From Hungatella sp. UBA5385 (lineage in GTDB: Bacteria > Bacillota > Clostridia > Lachnospirales > Lachnospiraceae): a stretch of DNA of 64,000 nt. The notes below the pieces were generated by a model. The model had not been told where the DNA came from. It saw only the letters and a list, made by a program, of their open reading frames with translations, and searched no databases. Within the stretch, counting starts at the first letter, position 1. The number at the start of each line of letters is the position of its first letter. This document shows, one piece after another, positions 17,361 through 25,767 of the stretch. Position numbers and translations under genes: made by a program. The DNA is taken from positions 86,734-150,733 of the forward strand of contig DHOR01000049.1 in NCBI GenBank assembly GCA_002409995.1. The letters run 5' to 3'.

Positions 17361-17621
17361 TCAATTCTCATATCCGCTAATTACCATAGCGAGCATTTCT
17401 GTATATTGAATTACACTCTGTTTCTGGAACTTCGGACTATCCGATTTCAAAAGATCATAAACCGCATCATGAAGTTCAAACCACTCTTCTCTTGTTTTTA
17501 GTCGACTATAGCATAGTCGGTAAAATAATTGGTCTCCTTCTAAATCACTGTTTCTCAGTTTTTCTTTCTCCCGGTTATAAATTTCTATCTCTTGCAATAA
17601 TTTCTGGAGTCCGTTATTCAA
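17361..17621 (-). CDS. Small helical protein of unknown function (86 aa, TTG start)
   Basis: I do not recognise this 86-residue protein. It is predicted to be almost wholly helical with a heptad-like N-terminal half (LQKLLQEIEIYNREKEKL). A TTG at 17621, 8 nt after GGAGG, is the best start; the GTG at 17630 overlaps the ribosome site. It lies 59 bp upstream of the 88-residue protein gene on the same strand and may be cotranscribed with it. Confidence 0.55.
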   Translation of the reverse strand: MNNGLQKLLQEIEIYNREKEKLRNSDLEGDQLFYRLCYSRLKTREEWFELHDAVYDLLKSDSPKFQKQSVIQYTEMLAMVISGYEN

Positions 17622-17727
17622 ACTCTCCACCTCCCTGTAGCCGCTCCTATTAGGATCTTATAGCTTATTTTGAAATTATCCACTTATTTTCCTTCATACA
17701 ACAATCATTTTTCTAAAAATTATTTTA

Positions 17728-18042
17728 TCACTCCAAGTAATTAACTTTTTTACCTGTTTTAATTGCATATTCTATCTCTGAACTTGTGCTGCTACCTATA
17801 TAACCACCAACATTAATCACAAATATTTCATCAGACATGTCTATCTTTCGTTTATGTATATCGTCAAGCATTTCTTTCATATCTTCAGATATTACTGTGT
17901 TGCCATTATTATCCCCATGACCAAACGCCCCAACTGTTAATACAATATTACCTTTCAAGGTTAGATCTTTATTCTTCTGTATAAATTGATCCTTAAATTT
18001 AGTACTTCCACACAAAGTTATTACTTTATATTTACCAACCAT
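17728..18042 (-). CDS. Nucleoside 2-deoxyribosyltransferase-like protein
   Basis: A 104-residue Rossmann-like protein. The N-terminal VITLCGSTKFKDQF motif, the central DIHKRKIDMSDEIFVINVGGYIG segment and the C-terminal SSEIEYAIKTGKKV match short proteins usually annotated as nucleoside 2-deoxyribosyltransferase-like, often found in phage and accessory regions. The conserved Ser-Ser-Glu before the last helix is where the nucleophilic Glu of the family sits. Activity is not proven by sequence. The start has a GGAGGGAAAGAAA site. Confidence 0.72.
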   Translation of the reverse strand: MVGKYKVITLCGSTKFKDQFIQKNKDLTLKGNIVLTVGAFGHGDNNGNTVISEDMKEMLDDIHKRKIDMSDEIFVINVGGYIGSSTSSEIEYAIKTGKKVNYLE

Positions 18043-18303
18043 TTTCTTTCCCTCCTACTCCCACAGTAATCTATTAATAGTCTCATTATATAACCATAAA
18101 GGATTTACTTCTACTTGTTTATTCTATATTCTGCCATTCCCTGCTATTCTGCTGCTCTTCAGATTTACAACTACAATGATTATTGATATGATAAAAGTTA
18201 ATACAGGCTGAAATATTAGTCGCTGACTGCCTGAAAAACTATTAACCGTAAAGTTCCGGCAAAGGTATGAAGGTACAGGTCGGAATTTGGAAGTGAGGAA
18301 AAC

Positions 18304-18468
18304 ACGAAAAAATTGGTTCTTACATTGAGTATTATATTTATTGTTTTAACCTTTGTCGGTGCTGGATATGTCCTATATAGTGGCGGCAAAGTGAATGCAG
18401 GATATGCCGTTGTTCCGATGATTTTTGTACTTTCCAGCATTGCCTTTTACCGCAAAAACAGGTCGTAA
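18304..18468 (+). CDS. Small two-helix membrane protein with ACG in place of the start codon
   Basis: A 54-codon open frame too short for routine calling. It encodes two hydrophobic helices (LTLSIIFIVLTFVGAGYVLY and YAVVPMIFVLSSIAFY) joined by SGGKVNAG and ends in a basic KNRS tail, which looks like a conserved small membrane protein. A GTGAGGAAAAC site stands before ACG-AAA-AAA-TTG, exactly where ATG-AAA-AAA would be expected. Either translation starts at ACG, or at the TTG at 18313, or the start codon has mutated and the gene is silent. Confidence 0.55.
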   Translation, partial: TKKLVLTLSIIFIVLTFVGAGYVLYSGGKVNAGYAVVPMIFVLSSIAFYRKNRS

Positions 18469-18540
18469 ACCTTCTAAACTACCTGTATTAAGTTTACAAT
18501 GTACAGTAATTTATAAAATTCCAAGTCACACTTTATCATC

Positions 18541-18585
18541 AAAAAGCCTGAGAAAAGAATTCCATCCACTCTTCTCTCAGGCTTT
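18541..18585 (-). terminator. Terminator of the ABC exporter operon
   Basis: On the minus strand AAGCCTGAGAGAAGA pairs with TCTTTTCTCAGGCTT and is followed by TTTTT. It begins 26 nt past the last exporter gene. Confidence 0.8.
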
Positions 18586-18610
18586 ACTTCATAACTATAA
18601 CTATTTATCT

Positions 18611-20479
18611 TTAATCCAGTTCCTTAACTCCAGTATAAAGCTCGTAATACCGTCCTTTCTGTTCCAGCAGTTCATCATGATCACCACGCTCAATAATCTC
18701 TCCATCTTCCAGAACCATTATAGCATTGGCGTTGCGGACAGTAGATAAACGGTGAGCAATAATAAATGTGGTACGGTCTGCCATTAAGCGGTCCATTCCA
18801 TGCTCAATATGCTTTTCTGTTCTGGTATCAACAGAGCTGGTGGCTTCGTCCAGAATCAGAATCGGTGCTTTTGAAATGGCTGCTCTGGCAATATTTAAAA
18901 GCTGCCGCTGTCCCTGGCTTAGGTTGGAACCGTCTCCTTCCAGAACTGTGTCAAAGCCGTGAGGCAAATGTTTAATAAAGGAATAGGCTGAGGCAGTTTT
19001 CGCAGCCTGAATCACCTCTTCATCGGTTGCATCCATTCTGCCGTAGCGAATGTTCTCCATGACTGTTCCTGTAAACAAATGTGTGTCTTGAAGTACCATG
19101 GCTACATTCTGGCGAAGGAAGGACTGTTTGATATTACGGATATTGACACCGTCTATAGTAATCTCTCCGCTCTGTATATCGTAAAAACGATTGATTAAGT
19201 TTGTGATAGTGGTTTTTCCTGCACCTGTAGAACCTACAAAGGCTATTTTCTGACCAGGTTTAGCATAAAGACTAACATTCTTTAAAATCATTTTGTCAGG
19301 AGTGTATCCAAAACAAACATCTTTTAACTCCACATACCCCTTCATAGGGTTCAGCTCCACTGCGTCCTCGTCATCAGCAGGTTCTGGTTCTGCATCCATA
19401 ACAGCAAATACTCGTTCTGCTCCGGCTAAAGCGGAAAATACATTGCTGACCTGTGTGGAAATCTCATTGATGGGGCGGCTGAACTGTCTTGAGAAATTCA
19501 AAAACACAGTGAGTCCGCCTACGTCAAATCCCCGAAGCACACAGAGAAGTCCGCCGATACAGGCTGTCAATGTATAATTTAACTGGCTTAAATTACCCAT
19601 GACAGGACCCATAACTCCGCCGAAGAACTGGGCTTTGACCATATTATTTTTTAAATCCTGATTGAGAAGATCAAATTCTTCTTCTGCAATCTCCTCATGA
19701 TTAAATACCTTTAATACCTTCTGACCGCTGATGGTTTCTTCTATATAACCATTAACTGCACCAAGGGCAGACTGCTGGGCTGAGAAATATTTTTGGCTTC
19801 TGCGGGCTACAAAACCGCCGGCTTTCATCATAAGGGGGATCATGATTAATGTTACAAGTGTCAGCCAGATGTTAGTATAGATCATTAATGAAAGAGTACC
19901 TATAATGCTTAATGTTCCGGAGAACAGCTGAACCAGGGTGCTGCTGAGCATCTGTCCGATTGTGTCCACATCGTTTGTGAAACGGCTCATTAAGTCACCA
20001 CTGTTATTAGTATCATAAAAGCTTACCGGAAGCTTCTGCATCTTGACAAATAAGTCGTCCCTGATCTTTTGTAATGCATTTTGAGCAACTGTCAGCATGA
20101 CTCTGGACTGGGCATAGTTGGCTGTTACCCCTACCAGATAAACAACAGCCATAATTCCAAGTGAGGCTGCCAGACCCGATACACTTCCTCTGCTTCCATC
20201 AACAGGTGCAATAAATCTATTAATAATAGGTCTCAGCATATAAGAACCTGCAAGAGTTGCCAAAGTATTGACAATAATACAGATAAATGCTGCTGCCATA
20301 TGAATCTTATATACTCTTAAGTATGACATAAGTCTGCGGATGGTTTCTTTGCTGTCTTTAGGAGTGCCTCCTTTTCGCTGGCTATTACGGCCGGGACCCA
20401 TGGGGCCTCTTCTTCTGGCAGAAGCCGGGGTTCTTGCATAGCGTCTCTTCAGACTTTCCATTCTTTTATTGTCGTCCAT
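18611..20479 (-). CDS. ABC exporter half-transporter with canonical Walker B Glu
   Basis: A 622-residue half-transporter: a basic N-terminal extension (about residues 1-50), six membrane helices and an ATPase domain. The ATPase has Walker A GSTGAGKTT, an altered signature LSQGQ and Walker B ILILDEATS with the catalytic Glu. It pairs with the product of the preceding gene, whose Walker B carries Asp but whose signature is intact. That is the complementary asymmetry of heterodimeric exporters such as BmrCD, LmrCD and TM287/288, so one of the two ATP sites is degenerate. Its ATG abuts the TAG of the upstream gene. The substrate is unknown, probably drugs or lipids. Confidence 0.93.
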   Translation of the reverse strand: MDDNKRMESLKRRYARTPASARRRGPMGPGRNSQRKGGTPKDSKETIRRLMSYLRVYKIHMAAAFICIIVNTLATLAGSYMLRPIINRFIAPVDGSRGSVSGLAASLGIMAVVYLVGVTANYAQSRVMLTVAQNALQKIRDDLFVKMQKLPVSFYDTNNSGDLMSRFTNDVDTIGQMLSSTLVQLFSGTLSIIGTLSLMIYTNIWLTLVTLIMIPLMMKAGGFVARRSQKYFSAQQSALGAVNGYIEETISGQKVLKVFNHEEIAEEEFDLLNQDLKNNMVKAQFFGGVMGPVMGNLSQLNYTLTACIGGLLCVLRGFDVGGLTVFLNFSRQFSRPINEISTQVSNVFSALAGAERVFAVMDAEPEPADDEDAVELNPMKGYVELKDVCFGYTPDKMILKNVSLYAKPGQKIAFVGSTGAGKTTITNLINRFYDIQSGEITIDGVNIRNIKQSFLRQNVAMVLQDTHLFTGTVMENIRYGRMDATDEEVIQAAKTASAYSFIKHLPHGFDTVLEGDGSNLSQGQRQLLNIARAAISKAPILILDEATSSVDTRTEKHIEHGMDRLMADRTTFIIAHRLSTVRNANAIMVLEDGEIIERGDHDELLEQKGRYYELYTGVKELD

Positions 20480-22219
20480 CTATGCTCCTGCCTCCTTTTC
20501 CCGGTCTCTCTGTGAATAGTATATCTCCTGGTAAGCTACACAGTCTTTCATCAGTTCTTCATGAGTTCCCTTTCCTACAATTTCACCATTATCAAGAACC
20601 AGAATGATATCTGCATTCTCCACGGAGCCGATTCTCTGGGCAATAATGATTTTGGTAGTATCCTTTAAGGCAGTCTGGAAGCTCTCACGAATCTTAGCTT
20701 CTGTGGCTGTATCTACGGCTGAGGTGCTGTCATCGAGAATCAGGATTTTAGGTTTCTTCAGCAGCGCTCTGGCAATACAGAGTCTCTGCTTTTGTCCTCC
20801 TGATACATTGGAGCCGCCCTGACCAAGATCCGTGTCATATCCATCTTTAAAAGAGGTGATAAAAGCGTCTGCCTGTGCATTTATTGCTGCGCTTCTCACT
20901 TCTTCCTCAGTCGCATTTTCATTACCCCATAGAAGGTTTTCTTCAATGGTTCCTGAGAAAAGTACATTTTTTTGAAGTACCATTCCTACACCATCTCTTA
21001 AGTTTTTAAGGGAGTAATCCTTTACATCAATGCCGTCCACCAGAATCTGACCTTTATCTGCATCGTAAAGTCTTGGAATCAACTGTACCAGAGATGTTTT
21101 TCCACTTCCGGTTGAACCGATAATACCTACAGTCTCACCTGGATTTACAGTGAAATTAAGATTATTTAAAACTACTTCCTCTGTATCTTTTACATATTTG
21201 AAGTAAACATTTTTAAATTCAACCTTTCCTTCCGTCACTTTTGCATCTTTTCTGGCGGCATGTTCATCGGTCAAATCAATCTCTGTATCCAGAACTTCCC
21301 TTACACGTTTTAAAGAAGCCAGAGCACGGGAGGCCTGTAAAAATACCATAGACAGCATCATTAATGACATTAGGATCTGCACAATATAGGTGGTAAATGC
21401 AGTCAAATCACCAACCGGCATTTTGCCCCCGATAATTAAATTACCGCCATACCATACAACTGCCAAGGTAGTTATGTTCATGGCCAGCATCATAACAGGC
21501 ATAGTAGCAATGACGATCTTAATGGCATTCATACTGCCTTCTTTTAAATCTCTGTTGGTTGCCTTAAACTTCTCTTCCTCATAATCCTCACGGACAAAGG
21601 ATTTAATCACCCGCACATTGGTCACTGATTCCTGCACATTGGAGTTTAAACGGTCAATCTTCTCCTGCATGACTCCGAAACGGGGAAATGCAATCCTTAA
21701 GATAATTCCAATCACCAGCAAAAGCACAGGAATTACAACTAAAAGGATCATCATCAGCTGACGATTCATCAAATATGCCATAATCAATCCGCCGATCAGC
21801 ATTCCCGGTGCCCGAAACATCATTCGCAGACTCATCATAACCATGTTTTGTATCTGCTGAATATCATTGGTCATTCTGGTAACCAGAGAACCGGAGCTGA
21901 TATCATCGATATTTTTAAATGAAAATTGCTGTACTTTATGAAAAACATCTTTTCTCAAGTCAGTACTGAAACAGATCGATGCCCTTGATGAAAAATATGC
22001 CGCTCCAATACCACCTATTGCCATAATAACTGCAGTTCCTGCCATCACTGCACCAATGCTGATAATATATTTTACATCCCGGTTAGCTACACCATTGTTA
22101 ATAATCAGGGACATTAGCTTGGGCAGCATAATTTCTCCGAATACCTCGGTAAGCATCAGAATCGGTGCCAGTATAAAGGCACTTAAATAAGGTCTGATAT
22201 ATTTCCAATAGCGCTTCAA
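20480..22219 (-). CDS. ABC exporter half-transporter with degenerate ATP site
   Basis: A 579-residue half-transporter with six membrane helices (to about residue 310) and an ATPase domain. Walker A is GSTGSGKTS, the signature is VSGGQ and Walker B reads ILILDDST, with Asp in place of the catalytic Glu. Together with the downstream half it should form a heterodimer with one working hydrolysis site. It is cotranscribed with the MarR gene 3 nt upstream, which suggests a drug- or metabolite-inducible efflux pump. Confidence 0.93.
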   Translation of the reverse strand: MKRYWKYIRPYLSAFILAPILMLTEVFGEIMLPKLMSLIINNGVANRDVKYIISIGAVMAGTAVIMAIGGIGAAYFSSRASICFSTDLRKDVFHKVQQFSFKNIDDISSGSLVTRMTNDIQQIQNMVMMSLRMMFRAPGMLIGGLIMAYLMNRQLMMILLVVIPVLLLVIGIILRIAFPRFGVMQEKIDRLNSNVQESVTNVRVIKSFVREDYEEEKFKATNRDLKEGSMNAIKIVIATMPVMMLAMNITTLAVVWYGGNLIIGGKMPVGDLTAFTTYIVQILMSLMMLSMVFLQASRALASLKRVREVLDTEIDLTDEHAARKDAKVTEGKVEFKNVYFKYVKDTEEVVLNNLNFTVNPGETVGIIGSTGSGKTSLVQLIPRLYDADKGQILVDGIDVKDYSLKNLRDGVGMVLQKNVLFSGTIEENLLWGNENATEEEVRSAAINAQADAFITSFKDGYDTDLGQGGSNVSGGQKQRLCIARALLKKPKILILDDSTSAVDTATEAKIRESFQTALKDTTKIIIAQRIGSVENADIILVLDNGEIVGKGTHEELMKDCVAYQEIYYSQRDREKEAGA

Positions 22220-22222
22220 ATA

Positions 22223-22726
22223 TTAGTCCTCTCTTTCTGTCTTTCTGGTATCAGTTGGAATCTGGGATAAATTATCACACATGCGGTCTAAATATTGTTC
22301 CATAATCAAAAGCTCCTCTATTGTGAATCCATGAAACATCTGCGCCTCCACATTACGGAAAAACTGACGGCTGTAGATTACAATCTCTTCTCCCTTTTCT
22401 GTAAGGCAAAGCTTATTGATTCTATTGTCATCTTCATCTACAACCCTTGTAATATATCCACCTTTTTCCAGTTTTTTTACTGATACTGCAATGGTAGCCG
22501 CAGATACTCCTATATGCTCTGCAAGCTCCTTCTGTGATTCATTCGAATAATCAGATAGCGTCATCAGGATCTGATGCTGGCTGCGGTATACCCCTGTTCT
22601 GCTCAGTCTTTGATCAATAAAGTTACGATGCTGTCTCATAATTTTTATATATTGACTCATAACCCGGTGACTGACTTCTTCATACCCACAATCACTGCAA
22701 CTGCCCTTTGATTCCTGCTGTTTCAT
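22223..22726 (-). CDS. MarR-family transcriptional regulator
   Basis: A 167-residue winged-helix repressor, with the LSRTGVYRSQHQILMTLSDY, ESQKELAEHIGVSAATIAVSVKKLEKGGYI and DEDDNRINKLCLTEKG segments of MarR. The N-terminus has an unusual Ser-Cys-Ser-Asp-Cys pair that might sense thiols or metal. It heads the operon with both exporter halves and probably represses it through the palindrome at 22774-22793. Confidence 0.9.
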   Translation of the reverse strand: MKQQESKGSCSDCGYEEVSHRVMSQYIKIMRQHRNFIDQRLSRTGVYRSQHQILMTLSDYSNESQKELAEHIGVSAATIAVSVKKLEKGGYITRVVDEDDNRINKLCLTEKGEEIVIYSRQFFRNVEAQMFHGFTIEELLIMEQYLDRMCDNLSQIPTDTRKTERED

Positions 22727-22773
22727 CTGTTTAGCGTCTCCTTTCCCTTAGCCTGTTAATAATTAGCTTCTAT

Positions 22774-22826
22774 ATAGTTAGCTAATTAACTATTAGCATT
22801 ATACTCTTTTTCTTTTTTGAATACAA
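22774..22826 (-). promoter_or_regulatory. Promoter and MarR operator of the exporter operon
   Basis: On the minus strand TTGTAT (22821-22826), a 17-nt spacer and TATAAT (22798-22803) form the promoter. ATAGTTAGCTAATTAACTAT (22774-22793), an imperfect palindrome, covers the predicted start site, where a MarR dimer would block transcription. Confidence 0.75.
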
Positions 22827-22899
22827 TCAATATTCTATGAAATCTTTGTGAACTATATAAACTTTTTGAATTGTTTTTATTGTCTTAATTGTATGTACA

Positions 22900-22952
22900 T
22901 TTAAAAATGGGGTTCGACCCTTTGTATCAAAGGGTCGAACCCCATTTTTAAA
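22900..22952. repeat. 53-bp perfect palindrome, copy 2; terminator
   Basis: Two exact 25-nt reverse-complement arms flank the loop TAT (22925-22927). The core GGGGTTCGACCCTTTG is identical to copy 1 at 8402-8454. The stop codon of the SRAP gene (22948-22950) occupies the same offset in the right arm as the rnfB stop does in copy 1. Confidence 0.92.
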
Positions 22953-23553
22953 AAAGCTTCAGTTGTTCATAATCCTGCCTCACCTTCAATGGCACAGGCA
23001 GAGAACTTCTCTCCCTCATCATAGGCTGAAATTCCTTATCATCCAGTATCCATTTCTCAATCTGGTCAGCGTTAAGAATCAGAGGCATACGGTCATGGAC
23101 AGGTGCCATCACTTCATCAGCCTCTGTTGTAAGAATGACAAACCGTTGATCCTCACCATAATAATTATAAAATCCTGCCAGATACATGACAGGCTCCTCT
23201 TTCCGCTGAAATGTTATCTTCTCTTTATTCTTATTCCATTCATAAAACCAGGAACATGGAACAACCGATCTTCTGTGAAGAATGCTGTTTCGAAACATAT
23301 TTTTCTCCAGCACTGTTTCAGATCTGGCATTGAACACAAGACCTTTTCCCTGAAACCCCGGGAATCCCCAGCGCTGCCATGCTGCCTCTACATGATTGCC
23401 TTTTGCAATCAATACAGGGGCTTCATCGGAAGGGTGGATATCCCCATTCTTCATCTCCCTTAACCGGTTGATTTCGTTTCTTCCTGAAATCTCTTTTACC
23501 AACCGTTCTATGGCTTTTGCTGTTTCATCATCTACATAATAACGTCCGCACAT
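22948..23553 (-). CDS. SRAP (YedK/HMCES-type) abasic-site DNA-protein crosslink protein
   Basis: A 201-residue SOS-response-associated peptidase-fold protein. The start MCGRYY places Cys2 as the N-terminal nucleophile that forms a thiazolidine with abasic sites in single-stranded DNA. The FNARSET segment, the FYEW Glu and the PVHDRMP His complete the known active site. The start at 23553 is fixed by the need for Cys2 and follows GAAGGGAAAGAAAA; the frame extends upstream without a good site. It lies downstream of the Y-family polymerase gene with a LexA box, which fits DNA-damage control. Confidence 0.93.
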   Translation of the reverse strand: MCGRYYVDDETAKAIERLVKEISGRNEINRLREMKNGDIHPSDEAPVLIAKGNHVEAAWQRWGFPGFQGKGLVFNARSETVLEKNMFRNSILHRRSVVPCSWFYEWNKNKEKITFQRKEEPVMYLAGFYNYYGEDQRFVILTTEADEVMAPVHDRMPLILNADQIEKWILDDKEFQPMMRERSSLPVPLKVRQDYEQLKLF

Positions 23554-23603
23554 TTTTCTTTCCCTTCTTTCTTCTGGAACTGGTCTTAATATAGAAGGAA
23601 TGA

Positions 23604-23930
23604 TTATAATGAGGGAACGATCATCACCCACTTACATGCTTCTATATAAAAAATCAGCTTAAACCCATGGAGAATCCCTCCGATCACAGCTTCACAGCCA
23701 TATTCCTTGGAAGGTATCCCTGAATATTTTTTATCCTCTGTATATTTAACTGTAATATCCCGGACAATCTGCATGGTTCCGTCATCACCTTCGAACTTGA
23801 AGCTTAAAGGTCTGGGGGAACAGGTGGAGGTAAACCATACCTTACATGCTATGTGGTACATTTTACCTTTTATTTCCCCGCTGTCAAGTTCATTTGTATT
23901 GGTTCCTATTCCAAATACCCCCACAGTCAC
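23604..23930 (-). CDS. Uncharacterised protein between dinB and the SRAP gene
   Basis: I recognise no named domain. The product is 108 residues (GTG at 23930), or 106 from the GTG at 23924, which has better spacing from AGGAGG. It is soluble and looks beta-rich. It has two Cys in the ACKVWFTSTC region and a conserved-looking SFKFEGDDG segment, and ends with a hydrophobic ACKWVMIVPSL stretch. Its start lies 9 bp after the dinB stop, so it should be translated from the same damage-inducible message, which suggests a role in lesion handling. Confidence 0.68.
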   Translation of the reverse strand: MTVGVFGIGTNTNELDSGEIKGKMYHIACKVWFTSTCSPRPLSFKFEGDDGTMQIVRDITVKYTEDKKYSGIPSKEYGCEAVIGGILHGFKLIFYIEACKWVMIVPSL

Positions 23931-23939
23931 ACACCTCCT

Positions 23940-25220
23940 TTAGCTGATCTCCTGTTTTGTATAGTCCACAGTCCGCTTCTCCCTGCTGATTCCTCCACTC
24001 ATATGATCTATGAAACCTGCCTGGGGCTGCTTAGCAGATTCTATGAAGCTGGCTCTTTGTAATGCATCATTGCCATAGCGTTTCCTGATGGCATCTACCG
24101 CCTGATCCAAACGCTCCAGCTTCTCGTAATCTCTTGCAGGAAACAGACTGAGCTGTCTGCTGCTTTCAGCTGTTACATGATCTGTATGGATTCCCAGATG
24201 GCGGATTGGAGTTCCGTCCCAGACTTCCAGAAATGCTTTTGAAGCTGCAAGAAATATCTCCTCTGTAATATTGGTGGCAGCCGGAAGTGTCAGCTGATGG
24301 CTGTAATACCGAAAATCACAATCCCGGATTCCCACAGCCACAACGCCAATTCTCACTCCGTCTGCCCGCAGTCTGGGCGCCAGGGTTTCAGCAAGGGAAA
24401 GGAGCACTAAGTTGGCTGTTTCCTGATCCATTACATCAAACGCAATGGTTGTGCTGTTGCCATATCCTTTATTGGGAGGGGGAACTGCCTCTACTGCGGA
24501 AACATCAATTCCATTGGCAAATGCCCAGATCACTTCTCCCTGCTTTCCCATATGACTTTTTAAAACCTGAGAATCTGCTGCCGCCAGCTCTCCAATAGTC
24601 TGTATTCCCAGATTTTTTAACTTATTAAATGTTGCCCTTCCTACGAAAAATAATTCATTGACAGGAAGATGCCACATTTTAGATGGGATTTCCTTCTGCC
24701 AAAGGACATGAACCTGATTGGGCTTACGGAAATCTGACGCCATTTTAGCCAGTATTTTATTGTCTGCCACTCCTATATTCACTGTAAATCCCAGTTCTCT
24801 GTGAATCTCTTCCTTCAAGGTATAAGCTGTATCCTCAGGGCTGCCATAGATTCCTTCCAGACCTGTCATATCCATAAATGCCTCATCTATGGAATACTGC
24901 TCCACTGCCGGAGAGTATTTCTGTAGAATCTGGATAAAGCTATGGGAAGACCTTTGATACAGATTGTAATTAGGGGGCACAAGAAGAAGCTCCGGGCATT
25001 TCTGCCTTGCTTCTATCACTGACTGCCCTGTTTTTATTCCGTATTTTTTAGCTGGAATGCTCTTTGCCAGAATAATACCATGTCTCTTTGTCACATCACC
25101 GCCTACTGCTGAAGGAATTGTCCGCAGATCAAGGGTTCCGTTTAAATGTTTTAAACGGTAGACTGCTTCCCAGCTTAAAAAGGCGGAATTCACATCAATA
25201 TGAAAAATCACCTGTTTCAC
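23940..25220 (-). CDS. dinB: Y-family DNA polymerase IV-type
   Basis: A 426-residue translesion polymerase. FHIDVNSAFLSWEA holds the first catalytic Asp and YSIDEAFMD the Asp-Glu pair. The thumb and little-finger regions follow, and near the C-terminus QLSLF is a textbook beta-clamp-binding motif. The GTG at 25220, after AGAGGTGATAAAC, is preferred over the GTG at 25229 that overlaps the ribosome site. A LexA box lies 28 bp upstream. It starts a likely operon with the uncharacterised protein and possibly the SRAP gene. Confidence 0.93.
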   Translation of the reverse strand: MKQVIFHIDVNSAFLSWEAVYRLKHLNGTLDLRTIPSAVGGDVTKRHGIILAKSIPAKKYGIKTGQSVIEARQKCPELLLVPPNYNLYQRSSHSFIQILQKYSPAVEQYSIDEAFMDMTGLEGIYGSPEDTAYTLKEEIHRELGFTVNIGVADNKILAKMASDFRKPNQVHVLWQKEIPSKMWHLPVNELFFVGRATFNKLKNLGIQTIGELAAADSQVLKSHMGKQGEVIWAFANGIDVSAVEAVPPPNKGYGNSTTIAFDVMDQETANLVLLSLAETLAPRLRADGVRIGVVAVGIRDCDFRYYSHQLTLPAATNITEEIFLAASKAFLEVWDGTPIRHLGIHTDHVTAESSRQLSLFPARDYEKLERLDQAVDAIRKRYGNDALQRASFIESAKQPQAGFIDHMSGGISREKRTVDYTKQEIS

Positions 25221-25247
25221 GTTTATCACCTCTGGTTCTATTTTAGT

Positions 25248-25261
25248 CGAACAAGCGTTCT
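25248..25261. promoter_or_regulatory. LexA (SOS) box upstream of dinB
   Basis: CGAACAAGCGTTCT matches the Gram-positive LexA consensus CGAAC-N4-GTTCG at all but the last position and lies 28 bp before the dinB start. Confidence 0.82.
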
Positions 25262-25356
25262 TTTACCAGTGGAAATAAAAGGATGTGATCACCTGCTTCC
25301 AAAACTGCTAATATGACAATCCTTCCCTGCATATACTATCCAGAGGTGATCCATTT

Positions 25357-25707
25357 ATGCAATCATGTCCATCATGCGAATTCGCAATCGCTGTAGCTGC
25401 TCTCGCCTGCAGCATAGCCAGGAATAAGTCTCCTGAAGAAATCGATTTAATCAGCGCCATATTTGTACAGCTGGCTGATACATTGGCAACCATTTCTGCT
25501 TATGAGGCTTTTTGTTGCCCTGATCCTCCTGCCTGTGATAAATGCTCAGGCTCCGCAGATAATTTCAAAGATAATGGGACAAATAATAGGGAAAATAATA
25601 AAGGTCAAAATGACAAGAGACAAAATAGTGAAAGTCAAAGTAATAACAGCCAGTCTGACTCCTTCCAATCTGCAGCCGATTCCTTGCGGGACTGGATTTT
25701 TTATTAA
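25357..25707 (+). CDS. DUF6774-like protein with low-complexity Asn/Gln/Ser tail
   Basis: A 116-residue protein. Residues 1-55 form a hydrophobic helical region with CPSC at the N-terminus and an ARNKSPEEIDLISAIFVQLADTLATI segment, which resembles small Lachnospiraceae proteins I know as DUF6774 (recalled, not verified). Residues 64-105 are rich in Asn, Gln, Ser, Asp and Lys and likely disordered. A PDPPACDKC linker joins the two parts. The ribosome site is AGAGGTGAT. Function unknown. Confidence 0.65.
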   Translation: MQSCPSCEFAIAVAALACSIARNKSPEEIDLISAIFVQLADTLATISAYEAFCCPDPPACDKCSGSADNFKDNGTNNRENNKGQNDKRQNSESQSNNSQSDSFQSAADSLRDWIFY

Positions 25708-25767
25708 TTGAAGTGATCGGGAATCGATGTTATAATCACAGTATGATAAAAACAGGAGGATACGTTT

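Noticed and set aside
18216..18440. 74-codon minus-strand open frame
   Set aside because: It lies over the better small membrane-protein gene on the plus strand, which has a ribosome site and a sensible hydrophobic pattern.
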